Shown here piece by piece: positions 1-7,968 of a DNA stretch of 64,000 nucleotides (within the stretch, counting starts at the first letter, position 1; each line of letters begins with the position of its first letter). A model generated the notes under the pieces. That model ran no database searches, had not been told where the DNA came from, and saw only the letters and a program-made list of their open reading frames with translations. This stretch comes from Oscillospiraceae bacterium (GTDB lineage Bacteria > Bacillota > Clostridia > Oscillospirales > Acutalibacteraceae), in the NCBI GenBank assembly GCA_902792985.1, contig CADBBT010000032.1, positions 1-64,000 of the forward strand, read 5' to 3'. The position numbers were made by a program, and so were the translations under genes.

Positions 1-1
1 C

Positions 2-1021
2 GAGATCGGCGTGGGCAAGATCGCGACTGTGATGGGCAGATACTACGCAATGGACCGTGACAACCGCTGGGAGCGCGTCGGCAAGGCGTATGCCGCAATG
101 GTGTATGGCGAGGGCGTGCAGGCGGACGATCCCGTTGCCGCGATCAAGGCGTCGTATGAGACGCTTGACGAAGAAGGCAAGTATCTGACAGACGAATTCG
201 TTTTGCCGACCGTCATTTCTGGCGGCGATACTGTCAAAGCGAACGACAGCGTGATCTTCTTCAATTTCCGTCCCGACCGCGCAAGAGAGATCACCCGCAC
301 GTTTGTGGACGAGGCGTTCTCCGGTTTTGAACGCAAGAACGGCTTCTTCCCGCTGTATTATGTCTGCATGACGCAGTATGACGCAACGATGCCGAACGTG
401 CATATCGCGTTCAAGCCGCAGACGCTTGAAAACACCTTTGGCGAGTATTTGTCAAAGCTCGGCAAGACCCAGCTTCGCATTGCCGAAACGGAAAAATACG
501 CCCATGTGACGTTCTTCTTCAACGGCGGCGTGGAAAAGCAGTATGAGGGCGAGGACCGCATTCTTGTGGCGTCGCCGAAGGTTGCGACTTACGATCTGCA
601 GCCGGAAATGAGCGCCTATGAGGTGACAGACAAAGTCGTTGCCGCTGTGGAAAGCGGCAAATACGACGCGATCATTCTGAACTTTGCGAACTGCGATATG
701 GTCGGCCACACCGGCATCTTTGACGCTGCTAAGGCGGCGGTCGAAGCGGTCGACACCTGCGTCGGACGCGTTTGGGACGCTGTTGAAAAAGCGGGCGGCG
801 TGATGCTCATCACCGCTGACCACGGCAACGCCGACAAGATGCTTGAAGACGACGGCACACCGTTTACTGCGCACACAACGAACCCTGTGCCGTTCATTAT
901 CTGCGGTTATCCCTGCACAGCACGCGCAGGCGGCAGACTTTGCGACATTGCGCCCACGATGCTGAAGATCATGGGCATTCCCCAGCCGAAAGAGATGACC
1001 GGCGAAAGTATTGCACAGTAA
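2..1021 (+). CDS. gpmI: 2,3-bisphosphoglycerate-independent phosphoglycerate mutase, 3' part
   Basis: Glycolytic enzyme that interconverts 3- and 2-phosphoglycerate in the cytosol using metal ions. The reading frame is open from base 2, so the gene starts before the window. About 340 residues remain of a family that is usually near 510, and the N-terminal part with the catalytic serine is missing. Visible family signatures are the opening [20 protein letters not shown] block, the substrate-binding [12 protein letters not shown] segment, and the metal-binding TADHGNAD motif followed by HTTNPVPFI near the C-terminus. The stop is TAA at 1019-1021, and a hairpin terminator follows within 25 bases, so this is the last gene of its transcript. 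Assignment is firm. Confidence 0.95.
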   Translation, partial: EIGVGKIATVMGRYYAMDRDNRWERVGKAYAAMVYGEGVQADDPVAAIKASYETLDEEGKYLTDEFVLPTVISGGDTVKANDSVIFFNFRPDRAREITRTFVDEAFSGFERKNGFFPLYYVCMTQYDATMPNVHIAFKPQTLENTFGEYLSKLGKTQLRIAETEKYAHVTFFFNGGVEKQYEGEDRILVASPKVATYDLQPEMSAYEVTDKVVAAVESGKYDAIILNFANCDMVGHTGIFDAAKAAVEAVDTCVGRVWDAVEKAGGVMLITADHGNADKMLEDDGTPFTAHTTNPVPFIICGYPCTARAGGRLCDIAPTMLKIMGIPQPKEMTGESIAQ

Positions 1022-1040
1022 CAGCAACTCTGATTAAGAA

Positions 1041-1072
1041 GGGCTCTCCTGAAAAACGGGGGAGCCTTTTTG
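1041..1072 (+). terminator. Rho-independent terminator of gpmI
   Basis: GGCTCTCC at 1042-1049 pairs with GGGGAGCC ending at 1066 (one G-T pair), and a run of T follows. Confidence 0.85.
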
Positions 1073-1118
1073 TGCGCCGAAGCGTGCGCATCAGCAAAAA
1101 ACGTCAGCGCTCCTTTGC

Positions 1119-1276
1119 TTTTTTGCGCACGGCGTTGCCGTGCGCACGCAGGCGGCGGAACCGCGCGGCTTTTGCCGCGCGCACTGGGGCGCGTTGCGCC
1201 ACGGCGGCCTCGCGCAACGCGCGAGGCGTTCCGCCGCCTGACCGCGCCGCGGTGCGGCGCGAAAAGCGCAAAAAAA
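1119..1276. repeat. GC-rich multi-hairpin intergenic element A
   Basis: Nested perfect inverted repeats between two convergent transcripts. A leading hairpin, TGCGCACGGC-GTT-GCCGTGCGCA, spans 1124-1146. A closing stem pairs GGCGGCGGAAC (1151-1161) with GTTCCGCCGCC (1228-1238) and encloses three hairpins: 8 bp with a TTTT loop (1162-1181), 5 bp with a GTT loop (1188-1200) and 9 bp with an AAC loop (1207-1227). A trailing hairpin, CGCGCCGC-GGT-GCGGCGCG, spans 1243-1261. The whole lies inside TTTTTTGCGC (1119-1128) and GCGCAAAAAA (1266-1275). There is no credible coding potential. The fold plan matches element B at 11770-11902, although the bases differ. Whether it acts as RNA or as cruciform DNA is unknown. 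Confidence 0.8.
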
Positions 1277-1305
1277 CAAGCCGCCCGTTATTTTCGGCGG
1301 CTTGT
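1270..1305 (-). terminator. Rho-independent terminator of the minus-strand SDR operon
   Basis: Read on the minus strand, a 10-bp stem ACAAGCCGCC / GGCGGCTTGT (1296-1305 with 1276-1285) is followed by a T run (the complement of 1270-1276). It lies 16 bases beyond the stop of the SDR gene. Confidence 0.85.
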
Positions 1306-1320
1306 TCGTTCTTGATCGCT

Positions 1321-2136
1321 TCAGCGCACGATCGCTTTATACGCGAGATCGACCGCTTTGTCCGGCAGCAGCTCCAGCGTCATGAGTAGCTTCCCGGTGC
1401 AGACCTTGTATTTTGTGTGCGGCGTTTTCGCCGTCATGGCAAGGATCACTTTTTTCGCCAGCTTCTGCGGGTCGTGGTCGAGTCCGAGCTCCATCGTCAT
1501 CATCGGCTTCATGGTGGTCAGGATCTTTTTGTAATAGTTCGTCGTGGCGGTGACCTTGTCAAAATCGCGGAAGATCTTTTCCGTGAGCTGCGTTTTGAAC
1601 GAACCGGGCTGCAGCTTGATCACGGGAATGCCGATATACATCAGCTCGCGACGCAGAGAATCGTTGTATGCCTCCACAGCGTATTTCGTCATCGTGTAGG
1701 GACCGTTGAACGGCTGCGGGGTCATCCAGCCGCTTTCGGAGGAGCAATTGATGATGCGGCCTCTGCCGATGCGCACCATTTCAAAGAAGCGCTTGTTGAC
1801 ACGCACCATGCCCATCACATTGATGTTCAGCATTTTTTCGATCTCCTGCACACAGTTGCCCTCGACCATGGAGGTGAAGGTATGGATGCCGGCAAAATTG
1901 ATGATGGCCTGCAGGCGATAGGTGTATTTGCGAATCGTCTCATATGCCGCGTCGATGCTTTCATCGCTTGTGACGTCAAGCACGATCGGGATCACGCGCT
2001 CAATCTTTCCGAGTTCCTCTAACTTTGCAGCGTTGGTGCCTGCGGCAAAAACCGTCCAGTCTTCAAGCTTGGATATCGCTTCCACACAGCAGCGGCCGAG
2101 ATCGCCGGTCGCGCCGGTAAACAATGCATATTTCAT
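1321..2136 (-). CDS. Classical short-chain dehydrogenase/reductase (SDR)
   Basis: NAD(P)-dependent cytosolic oxidoreductase of unknown substrate, 271 residues, the usual length for a classical SDR. The N-terminal Rossmann nucleotide motif is TGATGDLG (residues 7-14), followed by NFAG (80-83, the NNAG position), a serine-rich CSSES segment near 131-135, and the catalytic YTMTK with Tyr147 and Lys151. The start ATG lies one base after the stop of the upstream epimerase-like gene, with GGAGA of its ribosome-binding site inside that gene's end, so the two are co-transcribed and translationally coupled. The pair is divergent from a TetR regulator, which probably controls it. Family certain, substrate unknown. 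Confidence 0.85.
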   Translation of the reverse strand: MKYALFTGATGDLGRCCVEAISKLEDWTVFAAGTNAAKLEELGKIERVIPIVLDVTSDESIDAAYETIRKYTYRLQAIINFAGIHTFTSMVEGNCVQEIEKMLNINVMGMVRVNKRFFEMVRIGRGRIINCSSESGWMTPQPFNGPYTMTKYAVEAYNDSLRRELMYIGIPVIKLQPGSFKTQLTEKIFRDFDKVTATTNYYKKILTTMKPMMTMELGLDHDPQKLAKKVILAMTAKTPHTKYKVCTGKLLMTLELLPDKAVDLAYKAIVR

Positions 2137-2137
2137 T

Positions 2138-3130
2138 TTAGAGTTCTCCTTTCAGCTTCTTCTGATGCCAGAGCACCGTATCACGAATGGTTTCCTGTGC
2201 GCTGCGCGGTGTGAAAGCCAGCTCGCGTTTTGCCTTTTCGTTGGAAAAGTTGCAGTTTTCCTCCAGCTTGCTCAGCGAAAAGCTGTTGAGCATCGGCGGC
2301 ATTTTCGCAAGATCCATGATGCCGGAGATCAGCGGCACAAACGGGAGCAGCAGACCCTTGGGGATCTTGAGCTTCGGCTTCTTTCTGCCGAGCGCCTCGG
2401 CCATATAGCCCATCATCTGATCCACAGTGATCACTTCGCCGCCGAGAATATAGCATTCGCCGCTGCGGCCCATTTTGACCGCGTTGTACATTGCCTGCGC
2501 CATGTCGCGGTTGTCCACAAAATTATAGCGGCCAAAGCTCATGGAAACGGGGAACAGCCCTTTGATGAACAGATCCATCATTGCGCCGATGCTCGAACCC
2601 ATGTAATCGTCGGGACCGAGCACGCCGGTCGGCTGCACGCAGCAGACCTTCAGATCGTCCTTTGCGTCAAGCACGATCTGTGTGGCGATCGCTTTCGTGA
2701 TGGCGTAGCCGCTTGTCAGTCCGACTTCGCTGTAGGTGGAAAGCTCCGATTTCTGTTCGGTGGAAAACTTGTCGGGATAAGTGTCGATGGAAGAAACATA
2801 GATCAGGTTTTTCACGCCGCAGCGTTTGCAGCTTTCAACAACATTCTTTGTGCCTTCCACATTGACCTTCCACATCAGATCTTCCTTTTTACCGGAGATG
2901 TCCACAACGCCTGCAATGTGATAGACGGTTTCCGCGCCGCGGAAGCAAGCGTCCAGATCGATGGGGTTGCAGATGTTGCCGACGTGCTTTTCAACGTCGA
3001 TCCCATCCAGACACGGGTGATCCTCCAGCAAAAGCAGCTTGACTGTTTCGCCTTGCGAGAGCAGATACTTCACGAGCGTCAGTCCGACATAGCCGGTGCC
3101 GCCCGTGACAACACTGAACTTTTTTTCCAT
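2138..3130 (-). CDS. NAD-dependent epimerase/dehydratase-like extended SDR
   Basis: Extended SDR of 330 residues, resembling the dihydroflavonol-reductase/3-beta-HSD type. TGGTGYVG (residues 9-16) is the extended-SDR nucleotide motif and YAITK (Tyr142, Lys146) the active site. HIAGVVD near 71-77 fits the strand-4 segment. A longer reading from a TTG at 3145 is possible, but that codon overlaps the ribosome-binding sequence GGAGGT (3138-3143), which sits seven bases before the ATG at 3130, so the ATG is chosen. First gene of a two-gene operon with the downstream classical SDR. The substrate cannot be deduced; carbonyl or sugar-nucleotide reduction are both possible. Confidence 0.82.
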   Translation of the reverse strand: MEKKFSVVTGGTGYVGLTLVKYLLSQGETVKLLLLEDHPCLDGIDVEKHVGNICNPIDLDACFRGAETVYHIAGVVDISGKKEDLMWKVNVEGTKNVVESCKRCGVKNLIYVSSIDTYPDKFSTEQKSELSTYSEVGLTSGYAITKAIATQIVLDAKDDLKVCCVQPTGVLGPDDYMGSSIGAMMDLFIKGLFPVSMSFGRYNFVDNRDMAQAMYNAVKMGRSGECYILGGEVITVDQMMGYMAEALGRKKPKLKIPKGLLLPFVPLISGIMDLAKMPPMLNSFSLSKLEENCNFSNEKAKRELAFTPRSAQETIRDTVLWHQKKLKGEL

Positions 3131-3174
3131 TTGATTGACCTCCAAAACTGTGGTTGACTTTTTTTGCTTTCTGT

Positions 3175-3204
3175 ATTATACTGTGAAAAGTGCAAAATAA
3201 TCAA
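3175..3204 (-). promoter_or_regulatory. Promoter of the SDR operon
   Basis: On the minus strand TTGATT (3204-3199) and TATAAT (3180-3175) are separated by 18 bases. Transcription would begin about 40 bases before the ATG at 3130. Confidence 0.6.
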
Positions 3205-3230
3205 CAGTCAGCTTATTATTTATCTGATTG
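3205..3230. promoter_or_regulatory. Candidate TetR operator (imperfect inverted repeat)
   Basis: CAGTCAG (3205-3211) and CTGATTG (3224-3230) form an inverted repeat matching in 6 of 7 positions with a 12-base spacer. It abuts the -35 box of the SDR promoter. A second repeat, AATTGT (3253-3258) and ACAATT (3269-3274), lies between it and tetR. Assignment to the adjacent TetR protein is an inference from position. Confidence 0.4.
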
Positions 3231-3343
3231 TTATTTGACATCTACACTGCGCAATTGTGACAAAAACGACAATTTGTTTGTATTTTGTTTAAATAAATAA
3301 CATTTTTTCTTGAAAGAGTTCGATAGTCACAGGGGGTTCAAAA

Positions 3344-3922
3344 ATGGTTCAAAAATCCGATACAAAAATCGACCGGCGCGTTCTTTATACAAAAATGTTT
3401 CTGAAGGAAAGCCTGCTGGAACTGATGAAGGAAAAGCCGATCGACAAGATCACGCCGACCGAGCTTTGCCGCCACGCGGGGATCAACCGCAACACGTTTT
3501 ACAAGCATTATTATACCACGCGCGATCTTTTGCAGGAGATCGAAGAGGAATTCTCGGCGCAGCTCGTGGAATCTATCGGCGAAATCCTGCAGCAGGATAA
3601 CATCCAGCATCTGCTGCAGGAGATCTGCAGCATCGTGCTGGAGAAAAAGGAGTTTTGCAAAGTCCTCTTTTCCGCAAACGGCGACGCAGCTTTTATGCAG
3701 GACGTGATCATGCTCGGCAAGGGACTGATTCTGGAAAACTGGGAGCGCATGGGCGTGCAGCTCAGTGACGAAAAGATGGAGATCGTTTTTTCGTTCATCA
3801 TTAACGGCAGTGTCGCGATCATGCGGTCCTGGGCGGCGACCGATATGCAGATCCCGCCGGCGGAGATCGCCGATCTGATCAACCGTTTGACCATGCACGG
3901 CATTTCCGGCGTCTGCGATTGA
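3344..3922 (+). CDS. TetR/AcrR family transcriptional regulator
   Basis: DNA-binding regulator of 192 residues. The N-terminal helix-turn-helix covers about residues 14-60; its core reads KITPTELCRHAGINRNTFYKH, a typical TetR recognition region, followed by a helical ligand-binding/dimerisation domain of the type seen in DhaS-like regulators. The ATG follows an AGGGGG ribosome-binding site. Transcribed divergently from the two SDR genes, with two inverted repeats in the shared spacer, so it probably represses them and itself. The ligand is unknown. A hairpin terminator follows at 3943. Confidence 0.88.
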   Translation: MVQKSDTKIDRRVLYTKMFLKESLLELMKEKPIDKITPTELCRHAGINRNTFYKHYYTTRDLLQEIEEEFSAQLVESIGEILQQDNIQHLLQEICSIVLEKKEFCKVLFSANGDAAFMQDVIMLGKGLILENWERMGVQLSDEKMEIVFSFIINGSVAIMRSWAATDMQIPPAEIADLINRLTMHGISGVCD

Positions 3923-3942
3923 ATAAACAGTATCACAGTTTG

Positions 3943-3966
3943 AGACCGTCTGCGGGCGGTCTTTTT
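3943..3966 (+). terminator. Rho-independent terminator of tetR
   Basis: AGACCG (3943-3948) pairs with CGGTCT (3957-3962), followed by T residues. Confidence 0.75.
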
Positions 3967-3996
3967 CTGTTTTTCAAACAAATTCTTTCCCGCTTA

Positions 3997-4025
3997 TTGC
4001 TTTTTTTCTCAGTATGGTATAGAAT
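3997..4025 (+). promoter_or_regulatory. Candidate promoter of the apbE cluster
   Basis: TTGCTT (3997-4002), a 17-base spacer and TAGAAT (4020-4025), about 40 bases before the apbE start. Confidence 0.5.
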
Positions 4026-4062
4026 ATACTTGTTTTATTCTGTGCAGAAAGGGGCTTCGTTT

Positions 4063-5067
4063 GTGACGCAGCGACGGAAAGTGCTTGTGACCATTGCGGT
4101 TTTGCTTGCGGCGGCAATCGTCGTGCTGGGCTTGTTTTTTGCGCAAAAACGCAAAGCCGATTACGAAATGGAGTCCTATCAGGGCATTGCCATGGGCACG
4201 ATCGTTTCCATGAAGCTCTATGATGATCAGCCTCCCACGCTCTGTAAGCAGACAAAACAATGGATCGATGCGCTTGAACAGATCATTTCCCGCCGGATCG
4301 AAACCTCTCCCGTTGCGGCGCTGAACCGCACCGGCAGATGTAAAAACAGTGTGGTCGCTTCTGTTGTGCGTCAATGCGAACCCATCAGCGAAGCGACAAA
4401 CGGCGCGTTTGATCTGACGATCGGTAACGTCAGCGCGCTTTGGGATTTCGGCGGAGAGCATGAACGGCTGCCGGAAAAAAGCGAGATCGAAAAGGCGCTG
4501 AAAACGGTCGGTTACACCTCGCTCAAAACAAACGGCGACACCGTGAGCGCAAAAAGCGGACAAGCGCTGGATCTCGGCGCTGTCGGCAAAGGCCTTGCCT
4601 GCGACCGGGTGAAGGAAGCGCTGCAAAAAAGCGGCATCAAAGGCGGCGTGGTCTCCGTCGGCGGCAGCATCGTCGCGTTCGGCAGCCGCAATAAAGCGGG
4701 TGAGCCGTGGCGCATTGCGATCAGGCATCCGCGCAACGACAACGCGCTTTTGGGCACCATCCTTTTGAAGGAAGGCTTTGTTTCCACGTCCGGCGATTAT
4801 GAACGATTCTTTGAACAGGACGGCAAACGTTATTTCCATATTCTCGATGCGCGCACGGGCTATCCCGTGCAGACCGACCTTTGCAGCGTCACAGTCGTCT
4901 GCGGCAACGGTCTGCTTTCCGACGCGCTTTCCACCGCCTGCTTTTTGCTGGGCGAAGAAAACAGCGAAGCGCTTCTGAAAACCTATGACGCCGCCGCTGT
5001 GTTTGTGAAAACAGACGGCACGATCTCCACATACGGCGACGTGGACTTTACTGCGTATGAAAGCTGA
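4063..5067 (+). CDS. apbE: FAD:protein FMN transferase (ApbE)
   Basis: Transfers FMN from FAD covalently onto threonine side chains of Rnf/Nqr-type subunits. The protein has 334 residues with an N-terminal membrane anchor (VLVTIAVLLAAAIVVLGLFF), so the enzyme faces outside. Family motifs are GIAMGTIVSMKLY near the start of the domain, GAVGKGLACDRV, and the flavin and metal region FVSTSGDYERFF...HILDARTGYPV. The frame stays open back to 3919, but the tetR terminator lies there. The GTG at 4063 is preceded by GAAAGGGG at an 8-base spacing and gives the natural membrane-anchor start. Its likely substrates, RnfD and RnfG, are encoded about 3-4 kb downstream. Confidence 0.92.
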   Translation: MTQRRKVLVTIAVLLAAAIVVLGLFFAQKRKADYEMESYQGIAMGTIVSMKLYDDQPPTLCKQTKQWIDALEQIISRRIETSPVAALNRTGRCKNSVVASVVRQCEPISEATNGAFDLTIGNVSALWDFGGEHERLPEKSEIEKALKTVGYTSLKTNGDTVSAKSGQALDLGAVGKGLACDRVKEALQKSGIKGGVVSVGGSIVAFGSRNKAGEPWRIAIRHPRNDNALLGTILLKEGFVSTSGDYERFFEQDGKRYFHILDARTGYPVQTDLCSVTVVCGNGLLSDALSTACFLLGEENSEALLKTYDAAAVFVKTDGTISTYGDVDFTAYES

Positions 5068-5446
5068 ACGAACAATGTTTCGCCGCGGCGACGCGGTCGT
5101 TTATGCTGCGCTGTCTGTCCTGTGCGTGCTGCTGTTTTTGCTGCCGCTGTTGCAAAAACAGACGCAGCCGCTGCTGGCTGACGTCATCGTTGACGGCACG
5201 GTGACCGAGACGCTGAACCTTTCCGCCGATGAAATGCCTGCCGTGCGCACGGTGCGCGGATGCGAGATTGCTTTTTCGCGTGAAGGCGTGCAGATGACTG
5301 CCGCCGACTGTCCGGATCATCTTTGCGTAAAAACCGGTATGATCCGTTTTTCCGGTGAAAGCATCGCCTGCGTGCCAAACCGCGTGGTGGTCGTATTGCG
5401 GCGTCAGGCGGGTACACGCGACCCTTATGATATGGTGGCTTACTGA
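5057..5446 (+). CDS. NusG domain II-containing membrane-anchored protein
   Basis: Small 129-residue protein: one transmembrane helix at about residues 16-33, then an extracytoplasmic NusG domain II-like fold. The two short cysteine-containing motifs CPDHLCVKTG and IACVPNRVVV are typical of this family. It overlaps the end of apbE by 11 bases and ends in a TGATG overlap with the next gene, so the three are translationally coupled. Families of this kind recur next to apbE and Rnf/Gx transporter genes in Clostridia. The molecular role is not established; a part in electron-transfer complex assembly or extracellular flavin chemistry is only a guess from context. Confidence 0.85.
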   Translation: MKAERTMFRRGDAVVYAALSVLCVLLFLLPLLQKQTQPLLADVIVDGTVTETLNLSADEMPAVRTVRGCEIAFSREGVQMTAADCPDHLCVKTGMIRFSGESIACVPNRVVVVLRRQAGTRDPYDMVAY

Positions 5447-5976
5447 TGAAAACACGTTTTTCCGCCCGCAGCGTGGCGCTGCTCGGCATCTTCGGCGCGC
5501 TGGCGCTGCTGATGAGCTTTCTTGAAAATCTGCTGCTGCCGGATCTGCCGCTGCTGCCGCCGGGCGCAAAGCTCGGACTTTCCAATATTGTCACAACGCT
5601 GACCGGCGCACTGCTCGGCGGACCGGCCGCGTTTGCGATCACGGCGCTCAAAGCGCTGTTTGCGTTTGTCACGCGCGGCGCGACTGCCGGACTGATGAGC
5701 GCCGCCGGCGGTTTCCTTTCCACATTCGGGCTCGTGCTGCTGCTGCGGCAGCAGGGGAGAACACTGACGTTTCTCGGCATCAGCGTGCTGTGTGCGGCGC
5801 TGCATAACCTCGGACAGCTCCTTTGCGCTGCGGCTTTGACCGGCACAGTCTCCCTGATGAACTACGGAAAATACCTGCTGTTGTTTTCGCTTTTCACAGG
5901 AACGCTCACGGGCGTGATGCTGAACGTGCTGATGCCGCGTCTGATGCGGTTGCGTCTGAAGGGAGAAGATCGCTAG
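5446..5976 (+). CDS. Gx transporter family protein (heptaprenyl diphosphate synthase component I-like)
   Basis: Integral membrane protein of 176 residues with about five hydrophobic segments. The stretch PPGAKLGLSNIVTTLTGALLGG and the later GLMSAAGGFLSTFGLVLLL match the family that databases call Gx transporter or heptaprenyl diphosphate synthase component I; it resembles an ECF-type S component more than a prenyltransferase. Start ATG at 5446 overlaps the previous stop by one base, and the stop TAG overlaps the following GTG. It travels with apbE and NusG_II genes in Clostridia, suggesting uptake of a flavin or quinone precursor, but the substrate is unknown. Confidence 0.82.
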   Translation: MKTRFSARSVALLGIFGALALLMSFLENLLLPDLPLLPPGAKLGLSNIVTTLTGALLGGPAAFAITALKALFAFVTRGATAGLMSAAGGFLSTFGLVLLLRQQGRTLTFLGISVLCAALHNLGQLLCAAALTGTVSLMNYGKYLLLFSLFTGTLTGVMLNVLMPRLMRLRLKGEDR

Positions 5977-6488
5977 TGAAAAAAATGCTGCGCATCACAG
6001 TGCTGATTTTGCTTGGCATCGGTGTGTTAGGCGCAGGTGGTTATGCTTTTCTGTCCGGCGTTACAAACGCGCAAAAGGCGTCAATTTGTAAAAAAGCTTT
6101 CGCTGAAAATGAAAACGCTTACACAACGGCGGTTTCTTATTTGCAGACGCTGCCGGGCGAACGCGAAGATCCGCTTTTGCTTTCTGTCGGACACGGCGAA
6201 GTCTATGACTGTGTTTCTGAAACGATCCTGCCGATGGATGAAGGCGCTGCCGATGCTTTTGCGCGGGTCGCTCATTCCTATACGGAACACGGAATGGAGC
6301 TGAACGGTATCCGGGTGGAAAACGATCTTGTCTTTTTTCAGTCGATCGACGGCAGAATGAACTTTATTTATGTGATGGACAGGTCTTTATCAAGTCGACA
6401 GCAAAGACAAGCGGTGCTGACAGCCTTTTCTCAAAAGGGTTTGCGCCTGAATGCGCTTTCGGCACAGTGGTATTGCCAATACCGCTAA
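5976..6488 (+). CDS. Uncharacterised membrane-anchored protein
   Basis: A 170-residue protein that I do not recognise. An N-terminal helix (about residues 7-25, LRITVLILLGIGVLGAGGYAFL) would anchor it, with the rest outside the cell or exposed. The remaining domain is mixed alpha/beta without cysteines that suggest cofactors. The GTG at 5976 overlaps the stop of the Gx transporter by one base and has GGGAGAAG upstream; an ATG three codons later is an alternative. Bases are visibly more A/T-rich than in the neighbouring rnf genes. Its place at the end of the apbE cluster, before a hairpin and rnfC, makes an accessory role possible but unproven. Confidence 0.72.
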   Translation: MKKMLRITVLILLGIGVLGAGGYAFLSGVTNAQKASICKKAFAENENAYTTAVSYLQTLPGEREDPLLLSVGHGEVYDCVSETILPMDEGAADAFARVAHSYTEHGMELNGIRVENDLVFFQSIDGRMNFIYVMDRSLSSRQQRQAVLTAFSQKGLRLNALSAQWYCQYR

Positions 6489-6529
6489 ATTGATACATCG
6501 TGATTCTGTTGAATTCTTATTGCTGATCC

Positions 6530-6547
6530 AAAGGCGCGTGCCTTTTT
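6530..6547 (+). terminator. Weak hairpin terminator between apbE cluster and rnfC
   Basis: AAAGGC (6530-6535), a 4-base loop and GCCTTT (6540-6545), then T. The stem is short, so read-through into rnfC is likely. Confidence 0.5.
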
Positions 6548-6621
6548 ATACAGTCATTTGTTAAAGGTTGATTCTTATATCATCTGAGCAAATCTTACAT
6601 CAAACTGGAGGACTGAGAACA

Positions 6622-7968
6622 TTGAGTAAGGTGATCCCAGGGGTGCTCACTGCCATAGGCCGCGTGCGCGGCGGCGTGAGCGTTGAACACAACAAAAACA
6701 CGGCCGACATGCCGGTCGAGCGCATGCCGATCCCGGAGCGCGTTGTGCTGCCGATGCAGCAGCATATCGGCGCGCCCTGTGTGCCGACCGTGAAGGTCGG
6801 CGACAAGGTTTCGGTCGGACAGGTCATCGGCGACAGCGACAAATTCGTGAGCGCGCCGATCCACGCGACCATTTCCGGCACGGTGAAGGCCGTCGGCGAT
6901 GTGAAGCTGGCAAGCGGTCTGATCACCAAGGGCGTGACGATCGAATCCGACGGCGAAATGCGCTTGTTTGAAGGCTTGGAGCCGCCGAAGGTGACGAACC
7001 GGCAGGAGCTTTGCGCCGCCGTGCGCGCAAGCGGTCTGGTCGGTCTTGGCGGCGCGGGCTTTCCGACGCATGTCAAGCTGAATGTCCCGCCCGATAAAAA
7101 GATCGACACGCTTGTGATCAATGCCGCGGAGTGCGAACCGTTCATCACGGTGGACTACCGCGAGTGCATTGAAAACACAAAGAACATCATGGACGGCGTG
7201 TATAAGCTCAAGGAGTTGCTTGAAATCGAAAACGTCATCATCGCCATTGAGGACAACAAGCCCCGCGCATTCAAAAACCTCAAGGAGATCGCCGATCTTG
7301 ACAACGACATCGGCGACGCGGTCAAGCTCATGACGCTCAAGAGCAAGTATCCGCAGGGCGCGGAGAAAATGATGGTGCTTTCCGCAACGGGCCGCAAGGT
7401 GCCGCCCGGAAAGCTGCCCGCCGATGTGGGCTGCATTGTGATGAACGTCGGTTCCGCCGCGTTCGTGGCGCGTTATCTTGCCACCGGCAAGCCCCTCATC
7501 AGCCGTTCCATCACCGTGGACGGCTCCGCGATCGCAGAACCGAAGAATTTGCGCGTGCCCATCGGTACGAACATTCAGGACATCATCGACTACTGCGGCG
7601 GCTTTAAGGCGGAACCGCGCAAGATTTTGTGCGGCGGCCCGATGATGGGCGTCGCCATCTGCGATACACAGGCGCCGATCTGCAAGCAGAACAACGCCCT
7701 GCTTGCCTTTGCGGACAAAAAGGGCGGCGTCAAGCCCGAACGCGCGTGCATCCGCTGCGGACGCTGCGTGCAGGTTTGTCCGATGAGTCTGATGCCCACC
7801 GTGATCGAGCGGCAGGCGCGTATCAAGGACGTTGAAGGTCTTACGCGCAGCAACACCATGGTCTGCATGGAATGCGGTTCCTGCGCCTATGCCTGTCCGT
7901 CCGGCCGCCCGCTGGTGCAGTATATGCGTCTGGGCAAACAGGTCTTGCGTGAAAGGAGTGGAAAGTAA
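6622..7968 (+). CDS. rnfC: Rnf electron transport complex subunit C
   Basis: Peripheral NADH-oxidising, FMN- and iron-sulfur-containing subunit of the Rnf complex, which couples electron transfer between ferredoxin and NAD to ion pumping. 448 residues. The N-terminal RnfC/Nqo1-like FMN domain includes GLVGLGGAGFPTHVKL and NAAECEPFI, and the C-terminus carries two 4Fe-4S motifs, Cys376-379-382-386 (CIRCGRCVQVCP) and Cys415-418-421-425 (CMECGSCAYACP). The open frame extends to 6568, but GGAGG (6607-6611) stands ten bases before the TTG at 6622, which is chosen as start. The stop overlaps the rnfD ATG. Confidence 0.95.
   Translation: MSKVIPGVLTAIGRVRGGVSVEHNKNTADMPVERMPIPERVVLPMQQHIGAPCVPTVKVGDKVSVGQVIGDSDKFVSAPIHATISGTVKAVGDVKLASGLITKGVTIESDGEMRLFEGLEPPKVTNRQELCAAVRASGLVGLGGAGFPTHVKLNVPPDKKIDTLVINAAECEPFITVDYRECIENTKNIMDGVYKLKELLEIENVIIAIEDNKPRAFKNLKEIADLDNDIGDAVKLMTLKSKYPQGAEKMMVLSATGRKVPPGKLPADVGCIVMNVGSAAFVARYLATGKPLISRSITVDGSAIAEPKNLRVPIGTNIQDIIDYCGGFKAEPRKILCGGPMMGVAICDTQAPICKQNNALLAFADKKGGVKPERACIRCGRCVQVCPMSLMPTVIERQARIKDVEGLTRSNTMVCMECGSCAYACPSGRPLVQYMRLGKQVLRERSGK

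Noticed and set aside
1124..1261. Element A as a CRISPR array or tRNA cluster
   Set aside because: Arms are unique inverted repeats rather than regularly spaced direct repeats, and no tRNA-like conserved bases were found.
940..1389. Plus-strand open frames across multi-hairpin element A
   Set aside because: They run through a terminator and nested inverted repeats, and the product is an Arg/Ala-rich artefact of GC-rich palindromes.
6547..6600. Separate promoter for rnfC
   Set aside because: TTGTTA and TATATC are present, but only 12 bases apart; no pair with a 16-19 base spacer was found.
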